Shown here piece after piece: positions 35,150 to 44,759 of a stretch of DNA of 64,000 bases. Both the position numbers and the translations under genes were made by a program. The stretch covers positions 62,001-126,000 of the forward strand of contig CAZZAM010000002.1 in the NCBI GenBank assembly GCA_964652775.1. Reading direction: 5' to 3'. Source of the DNA: UBA11346 sp038060575. GTDB lineage: Bacteria > Planctomycetota > UBA11346. The notes beneath the pieces are model-generated. The model was not told the DNA's origin. It worked only from the letters and a program-made list of their open reading frames with translations, and ran no database searches. The stretch's first letter is position 1. The number at the start of each line of letters is the position of its first letter.

Positions 35150-35572
35150 ATGACCGTCGAGAAACCACGTCTGCTCGGCGTCGATTACGGTCGCGTGCGC
35201 ATCGGCCTCGCGGTGTCGGACGCGCTCGGTATCGACGCCAAGCCACTTGGATTTCTGCGCCGGGAAAGCGATGCCCAGGCCGCGCAGATGGTTGCCGCCG
35301 TCGCCGCGAAAGAAAAAGTCGGTGGCATCGTGCTTGGCCTGCCGCTCAACGCCGATGGCAGCAAGGGTGCCAACGTGCGTTGGGTGCGCGCCTTTCGCAA
35401 TGAATTAGCAAAGGCCACCAAACTGCCGATCACGCTGGTTGATGAGCGCTATTCCTCTGAAGAAGCCGAAGAAGAATTACGCCTACGCGGCAAGATGCCT
35501 AAAGAGCGTGGTTGGATTGACGCCCAGGCTGCCGTCATCGTCTTGCGGCGGCATCTGGCTGGAGAGGCTTGA
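35150..35572 (+). CDS. ruvX: Holliday junction resolvase-like protein (YqgF/RuvX)
   Basis: 140 aa, start at ATG 35150. RNase H-fold landmarks are LLGVDYGRVRIGLAVSD at the N-terminus, GGIVLGLPLNADGS in the middle and VDERYSSEEAEEEL then DAQAAVIVLRRHL at the end. The DYGxxRIG and the two later acidic positions match the YqgF family, whose best-supported role is processing of the 16S rRNA 5' end, although it was named for Holliday junction resolution. Length is normal. Confidence 0.93.
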   Translation: MTVEKPRLLGVDYGRVRIGLAVSDALGIDAKPLGFLRRESDAQAAQMVAAVAAKEKVGGIVLGLPLNADGSKGANVRWVRAFRNELAKATKLPITLVDERYSSEEAEEELRLRGKMPKERGWIDAQAAVIVLRRHLAGEA

Positions 35573-35620
35573 GATCATGCGTCTTCTCCTTCACGCAGTG
35601 TTGGTCGATTCTGGGCTGCC

Positions 35621-35938
35621 ATGAAACCCATCGCTGTCATCACCACCATCGGGAACCGCGCTGACGCCAAACATTTGGCCACCGCCATCGTCAAACGCAA
35701 ACTTGCCGCCTGCGCGCAGCTCGAACGGATCGAGAGCTGCTATATCTGGAAGGCCAAGATGACCCACGCGCCTGAAGTTCGCATCACGTTCAAGACCACA
35801 ACTGCGTGCTATGCCGCATTGGAACGGGCGATTCGCAAGTTGCATCCGTATGAGCTGCCAGCAATCCATGCGCTGAAGATCAAATTTATCTCAGCAGCTT
35901 ACAAAAAGTGGATCGCAGAGAATACGGTCCCTAGTTAG
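35621..35938 (+). CDS. cutA: CutA1-like divalent ion tolerance protein
   Basis: 105 aa, the usual size. AVITTIGNRADAKHLATAIVKRKLAACAQ and the following YIWKAKM, VRITFKTTT and HPYELPAIHAL match the trimeric CutA1 family. The role is poorly defined and copper tolerance is the historic name. A repeat element starts directly after its stop codon. Confidence 0.93.
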   Translation: MKPIAVITTIGNRADAKHLATAIVKRKLAACAQLERIESCYIWKAKMTHAPEVRITFKTTTACYAALERAIRKLHPYELPAIHALKIKFISAAYKKWIAENTVPS

Positions 35939-36121
35939 CCTAAGACCGGCGTTGGAAAAAACCCCAAGGCAACCGCTGAGGCGCACAGGCCGCTGAGATC
36001 GCAGAGGAGAGTGAAGCTTGGATCGTCACCCTGTGGATGAGTGGCGCCAAAAACAGCAATGTCTCCTAACCCCAGCGCTCTGTGACCTCTGCGTAGCTCT
36101 GCGCCTCTGCGGTTGCCTTGG
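35937..36121. repeat. MITE-like inverted-repeat element, copy E
   Basis: Arms at about 35964-36010 and 36079-36121. Copy E shares with copy D an extended left flank (CGGCGTTGGAAAAAA and AGCCTA) and a GTCACCCTG segment in the interior. The arms are slightly diverged from the consensus (CTGAGGCGCACAGG). It fills the gap between cutA and the convergent cysteine desulfurase gene. Confidence 0.88.
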
Positions 36122-36137
36122 ATTGAGTTGTTTATGG

Positions 36138-37241
36138 TTACAGCAACGCCTTCACCGCCGCGGCGTAAGCGACGGCGAATTGCTCTAATTCCTCCGCTGT
36201 CGTCGTGCGACCAATCGATACGCGGATGAATGAACGAGCCAGATCATCGGACACGCCGAGCGCACGCACCACGTGACTGGATTCGCCGCGCGCGGCCATG
36301 CACGCAGCGCCGGTTGACACCGCAAATCCAGCCAGATCGAGACGCACCGCGAGGTGACGATTGTCGACGTCGGGATGAATCAAGCCCAGCGTGTTGGCGA
36401 TGCGCGGCGCGCCGGCTGCGAGTCGGCATGCCTCCGGCAAGAGAACGCTGATGCACTGCCAGCAAGCTTCCAACAGTGCCGCCTGGCGCGGGCGCTCGCT
36501 CGGCAACGCAGCAACCGCTTCGACAAGAGCCGCGGAAAGCGCACTCGCCATCGCCGCGTCTTCGGTACCGCTGCGACGATCTTGTTGTTGGCGGCCGCCA
36601 GCGATCAGCGGCGGCACACGCACGCCACGACGTAGCCAAAGCAGACCGACTCCGGTCGGAGCGCCGAACTTATGGCCAGCGATAGCCGCAGCGTCGACAC
36701 CGAAATCAGCCAAACGCATCGGCTCTTTGCCCGCAAGCTGACAGGCATCGAGCAGCAAAACGGCCGTGGGACAAACTGCGCGCGCCGCTGCCGCAATTCG
36801 TGGTATATCCTGCAGCGTGCCAACTTCGTTGTTCGCACCTTGGATGCACACCAATCGCACATCGTCGCCGTGGATGCTCGCAGGATCGATGCGACCGTCA
36901 GGATCAATCGACAACCAACGAAGACGCTCTTCGGGAATATTGCGTAGTACCGCGCTATGATCGATCGGTGCGGCCAGCGCGAGACCGCCAGTTACCAACG
37001 CTCCGCGAATAACCATCGCCAGTGCTTCGCTGCCGCCGCTGGTCACCACCAACTCATCGGCGAGACAACCGAGCGACTGCGCGCAGGATGCCAACGCGGC
37101 GTCCAACGCCGCGCGCGCCAGTTGCCCGGGGCGATGAATAGACGCGGGATTTGCCCATGCGTCACGCTGGGCAGATGCCCAAGCCGCGAGCGCCACCGCT
37201 CGCGGAGGATTCGTCGCGTTCCAGTCGAGGTACACCGTCAT
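36138..37241 (-). CDS. Cysteine desulfurase (NifS/IscS-like)
   Basis: 367 aa, start at ATG 37241 (MTVYLDWNATNPPR); the frame extends 13 codons upstream without support. PLP lysine in GHKFGAPTGVG, ANNEVGTLQDI, and the catalytic cysteine loop GAACMAARGESSHV are present. The NifS family removes sulfur from cysteine for Fe-S or thio-cofactor synthesis. No iscU or sufBCD lies nearby. It is transcribed toward cutA. Confidence 0.9.
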   Translation of the reverse strand: MTVYLDWNATNPPRAVALAAWASAQRDAWANPASIHRPGQLARAALDAALASCAQSLGCLADELVVTSGGSEALAMVIRGALVTGGLALAAPIDHSAVLRNIPEERLRWLSIDPDGRIDPASIHGDDVRLVCIQGANNEVGTLQDIPRIAAAARAVCPTAVLLLDACQLAGKEPMRLADFGVDAAAIAGHKFGAPTGVGLLWLRRGVRVPPLIAGGRQQQDRRSGTEDAAMASALSAALVEAVAALPSERPRQAALLEACWQCISVLLPEACRLAAGAPRIANTLGLIHPDVDNRHLAVRLDLAGFAVSTGAACMAARGESSHVVRALGVSDDLARSFIRVSIGRTTTAEELEQFAVAYAAAVKALL

Positions 37242-37287
37242 GGCTGAGAAATCAGCGTCCAGCCTGAACCCAATGCACAAGCCCGCT

Positions 37288-37332
37288 CTCCTCTGCGTTC
37301 TCAGCGGCCGCTGCGTCTCTGCGGTTGCCTTG
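37288..37332. repeat. Solo arm of the inverted-repeat family, copy F
   Basis: A single right-arm-like sequence (CTCAGCGGCCGCTGCGTCTC then GCGGTTGCCTTGG) with no partner within the preceding gene. It lies between the cysteine desulfurase and the CbiX-like gene, ending 19 bp before the latter's start. It is either a deletion remnant or a one-ended insertion. Confidence 0.85.
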
Positions 37333-37351
37333 GCCTATCACTCCAGTTGGC

Positions 37352-37759
37352 ATGGCCAATCAGCCGACCACACTGCGTCCCATGCTTGGCCTCCTGGTTG
37401 TCGATCACGGTTCGCGGCGCAGCGAGGCCAATGCCCAGCTTGATGACATTGCGCAGCGGGTCGCGTTGTTGATGCCCAGCACTCCCCTGGTCACCGCCCA
37501 TTTGGATGTCTGCTCACCAACCATTGCCGAAGGCATTGCCCAATTGCTGGCCCAGGACGTTGATGAAATTGCCGTGCTGATGTATTTCCTCGGTGATGGC
37601 CGCCATGTCAGCACGGATGTGCCGGGACAGGTACGCGCCGCGCTTGCTGGTCGGCCCGATGTGCGGGTGCGCCTGGGCCGTGCGTTGGGGCCAGACGATG
37701 TGCTGGCGCGGTTGATGCTGTCACGAGCCGGACTGACCCGTAACGATGGCTCGCATTAA
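37352..37759 (+). CDS. Small CbiX-like sirohydrochlorin chelatase-family protein
   Basis: 135 aa from ATG 37352; an inner ATG (MLGLLVVDHG) could also serve. LGLLVVDHGSRRSEANAQL with the metal-site histidine, VTAHLDVCSPTIAEGI and AVLMYFLGDGRHVSTDVPG match single-domain CbiX-type proteins. Those insert a metal into sirohydrochlorin in cobalamin or siroheme synthesis, and the small form works as a dimer. No cobalamin operon surrounds it, so the physiological metal and product are open. Confidence 0.82.
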   Translation: MANQPTTLRPMLGLLVVDHGSRRSEANAQLDDIAQRVALLMPSTPLVTAHLDVCSPTIAEGIAQLLAQDVDEIAVLMYFLGDGRHVSTDVPGQVRAALAGRPDVRVRLGRALGPDDVLARLMLSRAGLTRNDGSH

Positions 37760-37840
37760 CGTGGTCATCATCGTCAATAGTCGTTGTTCGCATGGTCGAG
37801 CTGGCGCTCGACCCTCCCAGGACAGCGGTAGCCTTCGGCC

Positions 37841-39283
37841 ATGACGCCGTCAGAGCACGCCGCTGCGATCATCACCTGGCTCGGGACCCGCACGCTGGCC
37901 GACACCCAGGCCGCGTTTCCTGCCGCAGCTTCCGAACTACACGCCCACACCGATGCGCTGGCGGACGCCGCCGATCATGATGATGTAGCTATTCGTTCGG
38001 CTGGTTTGACCGCGCTGTTTGCTGGATTGGTCGAGCCGCTCAATGACGGCTTCACGCCGGCTGGACGCTGGCTCTATCATCGCTTGTTCGGTCGCATGTG
38101 CTGGCGGATCTGCGCACGGGTGCCGACCTTGGTGACGCGACTTGCCACCTTCGGCATCACCGATGAAGCGACCTTGTTGGCGCGGCACGCGCGGATACGT
38201 GCAGGCAGCGACGCGCTGCCCTCTGGTCCCATTGCGCGCATCGTCATTCCGTCGCGGGTGACCATCGGCGCCGATGTCCTGCTGACCACGGTGCTGCTGC
38301 AACGCTTACGCCAAGCGTATCCGACCGCTGAGCTGGTTGTGTTGGGTGACGCCAAGCTGTCTGGACTCATCGGTGGCATGGCCAACGTGCGCGTGCGGCC
38401 GTTGCCCTACGCTCGACGCGGACCACTGCGCGATCGCTTGGCGTCCTGGTTGATCCTGGCCGATGCGATTGCCGACGAGCGTGCGGATCTCGTCGTCGCA
38501 CCCGACTCGCGGCTCGATCAACTGGGCCTACTGCCGGTGACCGCGGATCCGTCTCGCTATCGGCTGTGGGAGAACGTGCGGCCTGAACGCTCGCTGCCGG
38601 GCAGCTTGGCCAACCAACTCGACGCCTGGTGCGCCACTACTTTCGCCTTGCCCCTCAATCCGCTATGCACACCGCGACTGGCGTTCGATGCAGCGCACAG
38701 TGACCTGGCGCGCCGATTTCGCGCTGCGTTCGGCGATGCGCCTATCTGTGCGGTCAAACTCGATCACGGCGGCAATGCGGCCAAGGCGTTGCCGCGCGAG
38801 GGCGAAGTTCACCTCTTGCGTGGGCTTCGCGCCAACGGTTGGCGCGTGCTGCTCGACCGTGGTTTTGGCGCTGCCGAGTTGGCCAATAGTGACAGCTTGG
38901 TGACCACTCTCCGCTGGGTCTGCTGCGATCTTGATGACAGCGGCCAAGCCATGGGACGTAACGTGTCGGCGCTTGCGCCAAACGAACTGCGCGCACCAGA
39001 AATCATCCGCTTTCATGGCTCGATCGCCGGCTGGGCAGCAGCACTGTCAGCGTGCGGTCACGCCATCGCCTACGACAGCGTGGGACACCACCTGGCCGCC
39101 GCGCTGGGCGTTCCCGTGTCGATCGCGTTCACCGGCTGGAGCGATCCTGGTTTCCCGCTCGCTTGGCAGCCGCGTGGCGCTGGGGTCGTGCACTTGATCG
39201 CGATTCCAACCGCAGAAAAAACTCGCCCGTCCTGGTGGGATCGCGTGCTGAGCACGATACCGAACGCGCCTGCCTCACCATGA
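37841..39283 (+). CDS. GT9-like (heptosyltransferase-related) glycosyltransferase
   Basis: 480 aa. A helical N-terminal extension (about 1-125) precedes a Rossmann-type half (IARIVIPSRVTIGADVLLTTVLLQRLRQ, AELVVLGDAKLSGL). The C-terminal half has ICAVKLDHGGNAAKALP, RFHGSIAGWAAALSACGHAIAYDSVGHHLAAALGVPVSIAFTGWS split into its usual segments, ending in a donor site like that of ADP-heptose transferases. The N-terminal addition is unusual for the family. The next small gene overlaps by 4 bp. Confidence 0.7.
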   Translation: MTPSEHAAAIITWLGTRTLADTQAAFPAAASELHAHTDALADAADHDDVAIRSAGLTALFAGLVEPLNDGFTPAGRWLYHRLFGRMCWRICARVPTLVTRLATFGITDEATLLARHARIRAGSDALPSGPIARIVIPSRVTIGADVLLTTVLLQRLRQAYPTAELVVLGDAKLSGLIGGMANVRVRPLPYARRGPLRDRLASWLILADAIADERADLVVAPDSRLDQLGLLPVTADPSRYRLWENVRPERSLPGSLANQLDAWCATTFALPLNPLCTPRLAFDAAHSDLARRFRAAFGDAPICAVKLDHGGNAAKALPREGEVHLLRGLRANGWRVLLDRGFGAAELANSDSLVTTLRWVCCDLDDSGQAMGRNVSALAPNELRAPEIIRFHGSIAGWAAALSACGHAIAYDSVGHHLAAALGVPVSIAFTGWSDPGFPLAWQPRGAGVVHLIAIPTAEKTRPSWWDRVLSTIPNAPASP

Positions 39284-39783
39284 ACCCAGCAGCGAACAAT
39301 GATCCGCCCGGGAAGGTGACCATTGCCCTCGCTAGAACCTATCGCAATCGACTGCTGATTGTCGCTGCGATCATCCTGATTCCGCTCGGCAGCCTGACGT
39401 GGTTGCTGGTCCATGATTTGCGCGTGGCCGGAGCGCTGGCTGAAGTTCAGCGCTCCTACGATCGCCTGGACGGCGAATTCAATGCGCTGGCTGCACGTTC
39501 GCGCGAGATTGATGCGGATATCACCTACGTGCGCTACGACACCGGTGCTGTGCTTGCCGTGCCTGCTGATGCAGCGCGGAATCTGCGCGGTCAGCACGCC
39601 AAGGTACAACCAATCGCCATTGTCGAATCGCATCAGTTATTCCCCCTCAAGCAGCAGATGGAGCAACGGTGGGCGGCGATGCTTGGACTTGAGAAAAACC
39701 GACTGACGGTGCTTGATACGGCCTACTCTCCATCGCTGGCCCTGCATTTTTCCAAGACGAATGAGAAGAAGTGGGCGAAGTAG
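39280..39783 (+). CDS. Membrane-anchored protein of unknown function, first of a tandem paralogous pair
   Basis: 167 aa, ATGA overlap with the GT9-like gene. One N-terminal membrane helix (about 23-45, LLIVAAIILIPLGSLTWLLV) is followed by a soluble, partly helical domain, probably outside the cytoplasm. No family was recognised. The following gene has the same layout with matching segments (LTWLLVHDL vs IAWVIVHDV; SHQLFPLKQQMEQ vs THPLFPYQQELQK; YSPSLALHF vs YVSPLSDFI), so the two are probably duplicates. Confidence 0.7.
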   Translation: MNPAANNDPPGKVTIALARTYRNRLLIVAAIILIPLGSLTWLLVHDLRVAGALAEVQRSYDRLDGEFNALAARSREIDADITYVRYDTGAVLAVPADAARNLRGQHAKVQPIAIVESHQLFPLKQQMEQRWAAMLGLEKNRLTVLDTAYSPSLALHFSKTNEKKWAK

Positions 39784-39788
39784 GGCGC

Positions 39789-40289
39789 ATGAGCCTGCAG
39801 ACGCCTAGTGATTCCTCTGATGCGCCAAGGTTGACTCGCTCTATTCAGCCACGTTTTATCGTCATCACGATCGTCTTCTTGGCGATTGGCTGCATCGCGT
39901 GGGTGATCGTTCATGATGTTCTTGTTACTCGGAGAGCGTGGGCTCTGTCCGACAGATATAAAGAAATTGTGGCGAGATCGTATCTTGTCATCGAACAGGC
40001 TCAGATAGACGATCCACTCGCCTATTTTTCTGATTTTGACGGTGAAGTTCGTCTTACGCAGATAGAAGATCGCCCAGACGGGACTGGGAAAATGAAGCCT
40101 GTAAAGAAGCCCGTGCATATTGATGCAACCCATCCGCTATTTCCCTACCAACAAGAGCTACAAAAACTTCACATCGCCCGAGATTTACTGAAAAACGAGA
40201 TCGATACCAACATGGCCTCGGCCTATGTCTCCCCCTTATCTGATTTCATCTACTATAACTCATGGACTAGATCATTGCTGCGACCGTAG
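39789..40289 (+). CDS. Membrane-anchored protein of unknown function, second of the tandem pair
   Basis: 166 aa, start at ATG 39789, 5 bp after the previous stop. N-terminal helix at about 24-44 (FIVITIVFLAIGCIAWVIV), then a soluble domain. It aligns by eye along its length with the preceding gene but is visibly richer in A/T, especially from 39940 on. No function was recognised; it does not resemble known toxins or lipoproteins. A hairpin follows at 40301-40316 before the convergent gatB. Confidence 0.65.
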   Translation: MSLQTPSDSSDAPRLTRSIQPRFIVITIVFLAIGCIAWVIVHDVLVTRRAWALSDRYKEIVARSYLVIEQAQIDDPLAYFSDFDGEVRLTQIEDRPDGTGKMKPVKKPVHIDATHPLFPYQQELQKLHIARDLLKNEIDTNMASAYVSPLSDFIYYNSWTRSLLRP

Positions 40290-40300
40290 CACAACCCGAG

Positions 40301-40316
40301 CCACGCTGGAGCGTGG
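40301..40316. terminator. Hairpin between convergent genes
   Basis: CCACGCTGGAGCGTGG is a 7-bp perfect stem with a two-base loop, followed by CGTTCCCAGG. It has no T-run, so it may be a REP-like sequence more than a classical terminator. A similar CACGCTG...GCGTTCCC combination occurs in the element at 41.8 kb. Confidence 0.55.
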
Positions 40317-40327
40317 CGTTCCCAGGG

Positions 40328-41767
<1,440 letters not shown>

Positions 41768-41811
41768 GGCGGAGTTGAGCGTAGCGTGCTGGGCGGCGAG
41801 GCCAATGGCGC

Positions 41812-41905
41812 TGCGTTAAGGCCGGAAGCGGCATCGGCCACGCTGTCGCGTGACCTGCAATCAGGCCGATCAGGAGATCGGCGTTCCCGGGCCGGCCTTA
41901 ACGCA
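41812..41905. repeat. 94-bp inverted-repeat hairpin element
   Basis: The 14-bp arms TGCGTTAAGGCCGG (41812-41825) and CCGGCCTTAACGCA (41892-41905) are perfect reverse complements. The interior has a second small palindrome (GCCGATC...GATCGGC, about 41866-41884). The right arm includes the stop codon of the ABC exporter gene. It lies between gatB and that gene, and has no arm similarity to copies A-G. Confidence 0.85.
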
Positions 41906-43757
41906 ACGCCGTTGCCGGCGAGGCCAACCCCGCCAGTGGCTGCGTCGATAGAGCCAATAAACGCGCGTAATGTCCGTCTTTTTGCGCGGTCAGTTCGGCT
42001 GGCGTGCCGTCCTCGACGATGCGCCCCTGGCTGAACACCAGGATGCGATCGACGCTGCGCAGCGTGCTGAGTCGGTGGGCGACGATGAAGGTCGTGCGGC
42101 CGCCACAGAAACGGTCGAGGTCATCTTGCAGCCGCGACTCGGTTTCGAGATCGAGCGCACTGGTTGGCTCGTCGAGGATAACCACCCGTGGCTGACGCAG
42201 GAATAGTCGGGCGAGGGCAATGCGTTGACGTTGCCCGCCGGACATCTTCGCGCCGCGCTCGCCGCAGATGGTATCGTAGCCGTCAGAGAACCGACGGATG
42301 AATTCGTCGGCCTGAGCCTGGGTCGCGGCCGCCTCGACCTCGGTGTCGCTCGCACCCGGTCGGCCGTAACGGATGTTCTCACGCACGGTGGTGTTCCACA
42401 GGAATGAATCCTGGCCCATGACCGCGCAGGTCCGACGCAACTGGCGCAGGCCGACCACCGGCAGTTCGTGGTCATCGTACAAGATGACGCCTGACTGCGG
42501 ACGATAGAAGCCAAGCACGAGATCAAGAAACGTACTCTTGCCCGCGCCGGTTTCGCCAACCAGGCCGACGCGTTGTCCTGCCGGAATCACCACGTTGATG
42601 CCAGTGATCGCGGCCTCATCGCCCGAGTTGGGATAGATGAAGTTGACCCCGCGGAATTCGATCCGGCCGCTGAGCGCGACCTGCTTCTGGGCGTGGTGGT
42701 ATTCCTCCAACTCGCGCGAGTCGAGCAGTTCAAGCAGAGACTCCATGCCCGGCGCGGCCTGCTGCCAGGCGTCATAGGTCGCCATCATTGCCTGGGGACC
42801 TTGGCGGGCGAATGCCAGCACGGCGAAGAATCCCATCACTTCACCGATCGTCGCCTTGTGCAAAATCAGCAACACGGCGGCTGCGCACCAGGTCAATTGG
42901 GTCAGGTATTCACCGCAGAACTGCACGATCATGCTGAGCCGACGCATGAACACGCTCTGTTCCATGCCGGCGTCGCGCAGCTCGCCGATCATGTCGCCAA
43001 GCTGTCCGGCGGCGATGTCCTCGTTGCCCAGGCTCTTGGTTAGGCGCATGCCACCGATGAACTCAACGATGCGCGACGAGAAGTCTTCGCCACGGTTCTG
43101 CACCCGACGACTGAGCGCACGCGCTTTGCGCGACGCCAAGCGCATGAGCAGAACCTGGAGTGGAATCGCGGTCAGCGCCAGCACCGCCAGGAGTGGATTC
43201 AGCCAGAACAGATAGGCGATCGCGAGCACCGAGTGCGCCAACGCGTGCGCCGAGGTGCTGACTACGTTGCCGAGGAAACCCTCGACCCGTCCGAGATCGA
43301 CCGTCACTTGATTCGACAGTGCGCCTGCCCCACGCCGGGTGAAGAATGACAGCGACATGCCCTGCAGCTGATCGACCACCATCCGCCGCAAACGCGCCGT
43401 CGTGGCGCGGATCATCCGCTGGCTATTAATGAACGCAGCGGTCACGCAGTAGATGTGGATGGGCCACAGCAGCAGCAGCACGAAACCCCAGGCCGCAATC
43501 ATCCAGCAGCGATGCTCGAAGGTCAGATCCGGTGGCATGACCACGTGATCGATCAGATAGGTGATCGCTGCCGCGAACGGCAGATACGACGCTGCTTGGA
43601 TCGCCTGACTTGCCGCGGTGCGCCACGCCAGCTTGCGATCGACCAACGCCAGTGCGATGAGCCGATGAATAGCCGGACGACCAGGCGTCGCGGCAATGAT
43701 CTGGCGTCCCGAGTTGCCCGTCGCCGTTGATGCTGCTGGGTCCTGGGCGCTGGGCAT
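41898..43757 (-). CDS. ABC exporter, fused membrane and ATPase domains
   Basis: 619 aa from ATG 43757. Membrane domain with six helices (about 45-330; ITYLIDHVV, FVLLLLWPIHIY, LAHSVLAIAYLFWL) and an ATP-binding domain (about 370-600): Walker A LVGETGAGKSTFLDL, signature MSGGQRQRIALARL, Walker B RVVILDEPTSALD, H-loop VAHRLSTL. Type I half-transporter of the MsbA/lipid or peptide exporter kind, working as a dimer. The substrate is unknown. The stop codon lies in the 94-bp hairpin element. Confidence 0.93.
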   Translation of the reverse strand: MPSAQDPAASTATGNSGRQIIAATPGRPAIHRLIALALVDRKLAWRTAASQAIQAASYLPFAAAITYLIDHVVMPPDLTFEHRCWMIAAWGFVLLLLWPIHIYCVTAAFINSQRMIRATTARLRRMVVDQLQGMSLSFFTRRGAGALSNQVTVDLGRVEGFLGNVVSTSAHALAHSVLAIAYLFWLNPLLAVLALTAIPLQVLLMRLASRKARALSRRVQNRGEDFSSRIVEFIGGMRLTKSLGNEDIAAGQLGDMIGELRDAGMEQSVFMRRLSMIVQFCGEYLTQLTWCAAAVLLILHKATIGEVMGFFAVLAFARQGPQAMMATYDAWQQAAPGMESLLELLDSRELEEYHHAQKQVALSGRIEFRGVNFIYPNSGDEAAITGINVVIPAGQRVGLVGETGAGKSTFLDLVLGFYRPQSGVILYDDHELPVVGLRQLRRTCAVMGQDSFLWNTTVRENIRYGRPGASDTEVEAAATQAQADEFIRRFSDGYDTICGERGAKMSGGQRQRIALARLFLRQPRVVILDEPTSALDLETESRLQDDLDRFCGGRTTFIVAHRLSTLRSVDRILVFSQGRIVEDGTPAELTAQKDGHYARLLALSTQPLAGLASPATALR

Positions 43758-43802
43758 CACCGTACGCTAATCAGCACGGAGGCGACGCAAACCCTCGTCT
43801 CT

Positions 43803-44759
43803 CTACTGTTCCAGTCCTTCGGCTGCTTGGCTGAGCACGGCCGAGTACATGGTCAGCACGGTTCCTGCCGCAACCAGCATCGCGATCGCATACGCTGTGC
43901 CGGTCGTGATCCGCGCTGTCCACTGCAATCGCCAAATAAAGCGCTCGGCGGCTATGGTCCGCGCTTGGCCAAATGCCTCTTCGAGTTTGCCTGACGTTTC
44001 ACCGACACGGATAATTTCCAACAGGTCGCCGCGCACACCGCACGCCTCCAGTGCTGCGCTCAGATCGGCGCTGCGGCCCTGACGCAGATCGGCAGCGGCC
44101 TTCATGACGCGCTCGGCCAGCAGACGATTGGCGCATGATCCGGCAGCAAGCTCAAGTGCGGCTGGCGCCAACATGCCGGCACCGATCGCCGCACGCAAGA
44201 CAGCCATGAGATCAGCGGCCAACGCCGGCCAGCACAACGCCGAGCATGGCGCACGCAGTGCGAGTCGCGCGAGCAGGCCTGCGCGTCCGGTCCACCACGC
44301 GATGGCCATCGTCAACCCGATACTCAGCCAGAGCAATCCCGGGCCGAGCACCATCGTCCAGCCTGCGAGCTTACCACTCATCACCCATGGCAACGGCAAC
44401 ACGACGAGCGCAAAATGCACCAGAATCGTGGGATATACCATGCGTCCGACAATGTCGTCGCGCAGGCGCGCGCGCAGACGATAGGACTCGGCAAGTTGAC
44501 GCGCCAACACCGGCAGGCGTCCGGCCTGTTCGCCCGCGCGCACAATCGCGCAGGCGACCGGATCCTCGCCAACCGCCAGCATTGCTTCTGCGAGTGGTTT
44601 GCCGAGCGCCACCTGCGCTGCGGCTACACGCGCACGGCGGCCAACCGCGCCACCCGCTGTTTCGGCAGCCATCGCCAACGCTCGATCGGGCGGCAGGCCG
44701 GCATCAATCGTTGACGCGAGCGTCTCCCACAACTGCGCTTGGCGCGCCCAGTGAATCAC
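43803..44759 (-). CDS. Type II secretion system F-domain protein
   Basis: 318 aa, start at GTG 44759, which overlaps the rseP stop as GTGA; the longer frame to 44837 would overlap rseP by 80 bp. Two T2SSF-like repeats are visible: LWETLASTIDAGLPPDRALAM ... EQAGRLPVLARQLAESY, and LMAVLRAAIGAGMLAPAALEL ... GETSGKLEEAFGQARTIA, each followed by membrane helices. GspF/PilC proteins form the inner-membrane platform of pilus or secretion assembly. No other secretion genes lie nearby, so its partner system is elsewhere. Confidence 0.85.
   Translation of the reverse strand: MIHWARQAQLWETLASTIDAGLPPDRALAMAAETAGGAVGRRARVAAAQVALGKPLAEAMLAVGEDPVACAIVRAGEQAGRLPVLARQLAESYRLRARLRDDIVGRMVYPTILVHFALVVLPLPWVMSGKLAGWTMVLGPGLLWLSIGLTMAIAWWTGRAGLLARLALRAPCSALCWPALAADLMAVLRAAIGAGMLAPAALELAAGSCANRLLAERVMKAAADLRQGRSADLSAALEACGVRGDLLEIIRVGETSGKLEEAFGQARTIAAERFIWRLQWTARITTGTAYAIAMLVAAGTVLTMYSAVLSQAAEGLEQ

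Noticed and set aside
35577..35624. Short peptide before cutA
   Set aside because: A 15-codon frame without ribosome site or conservation evidence.
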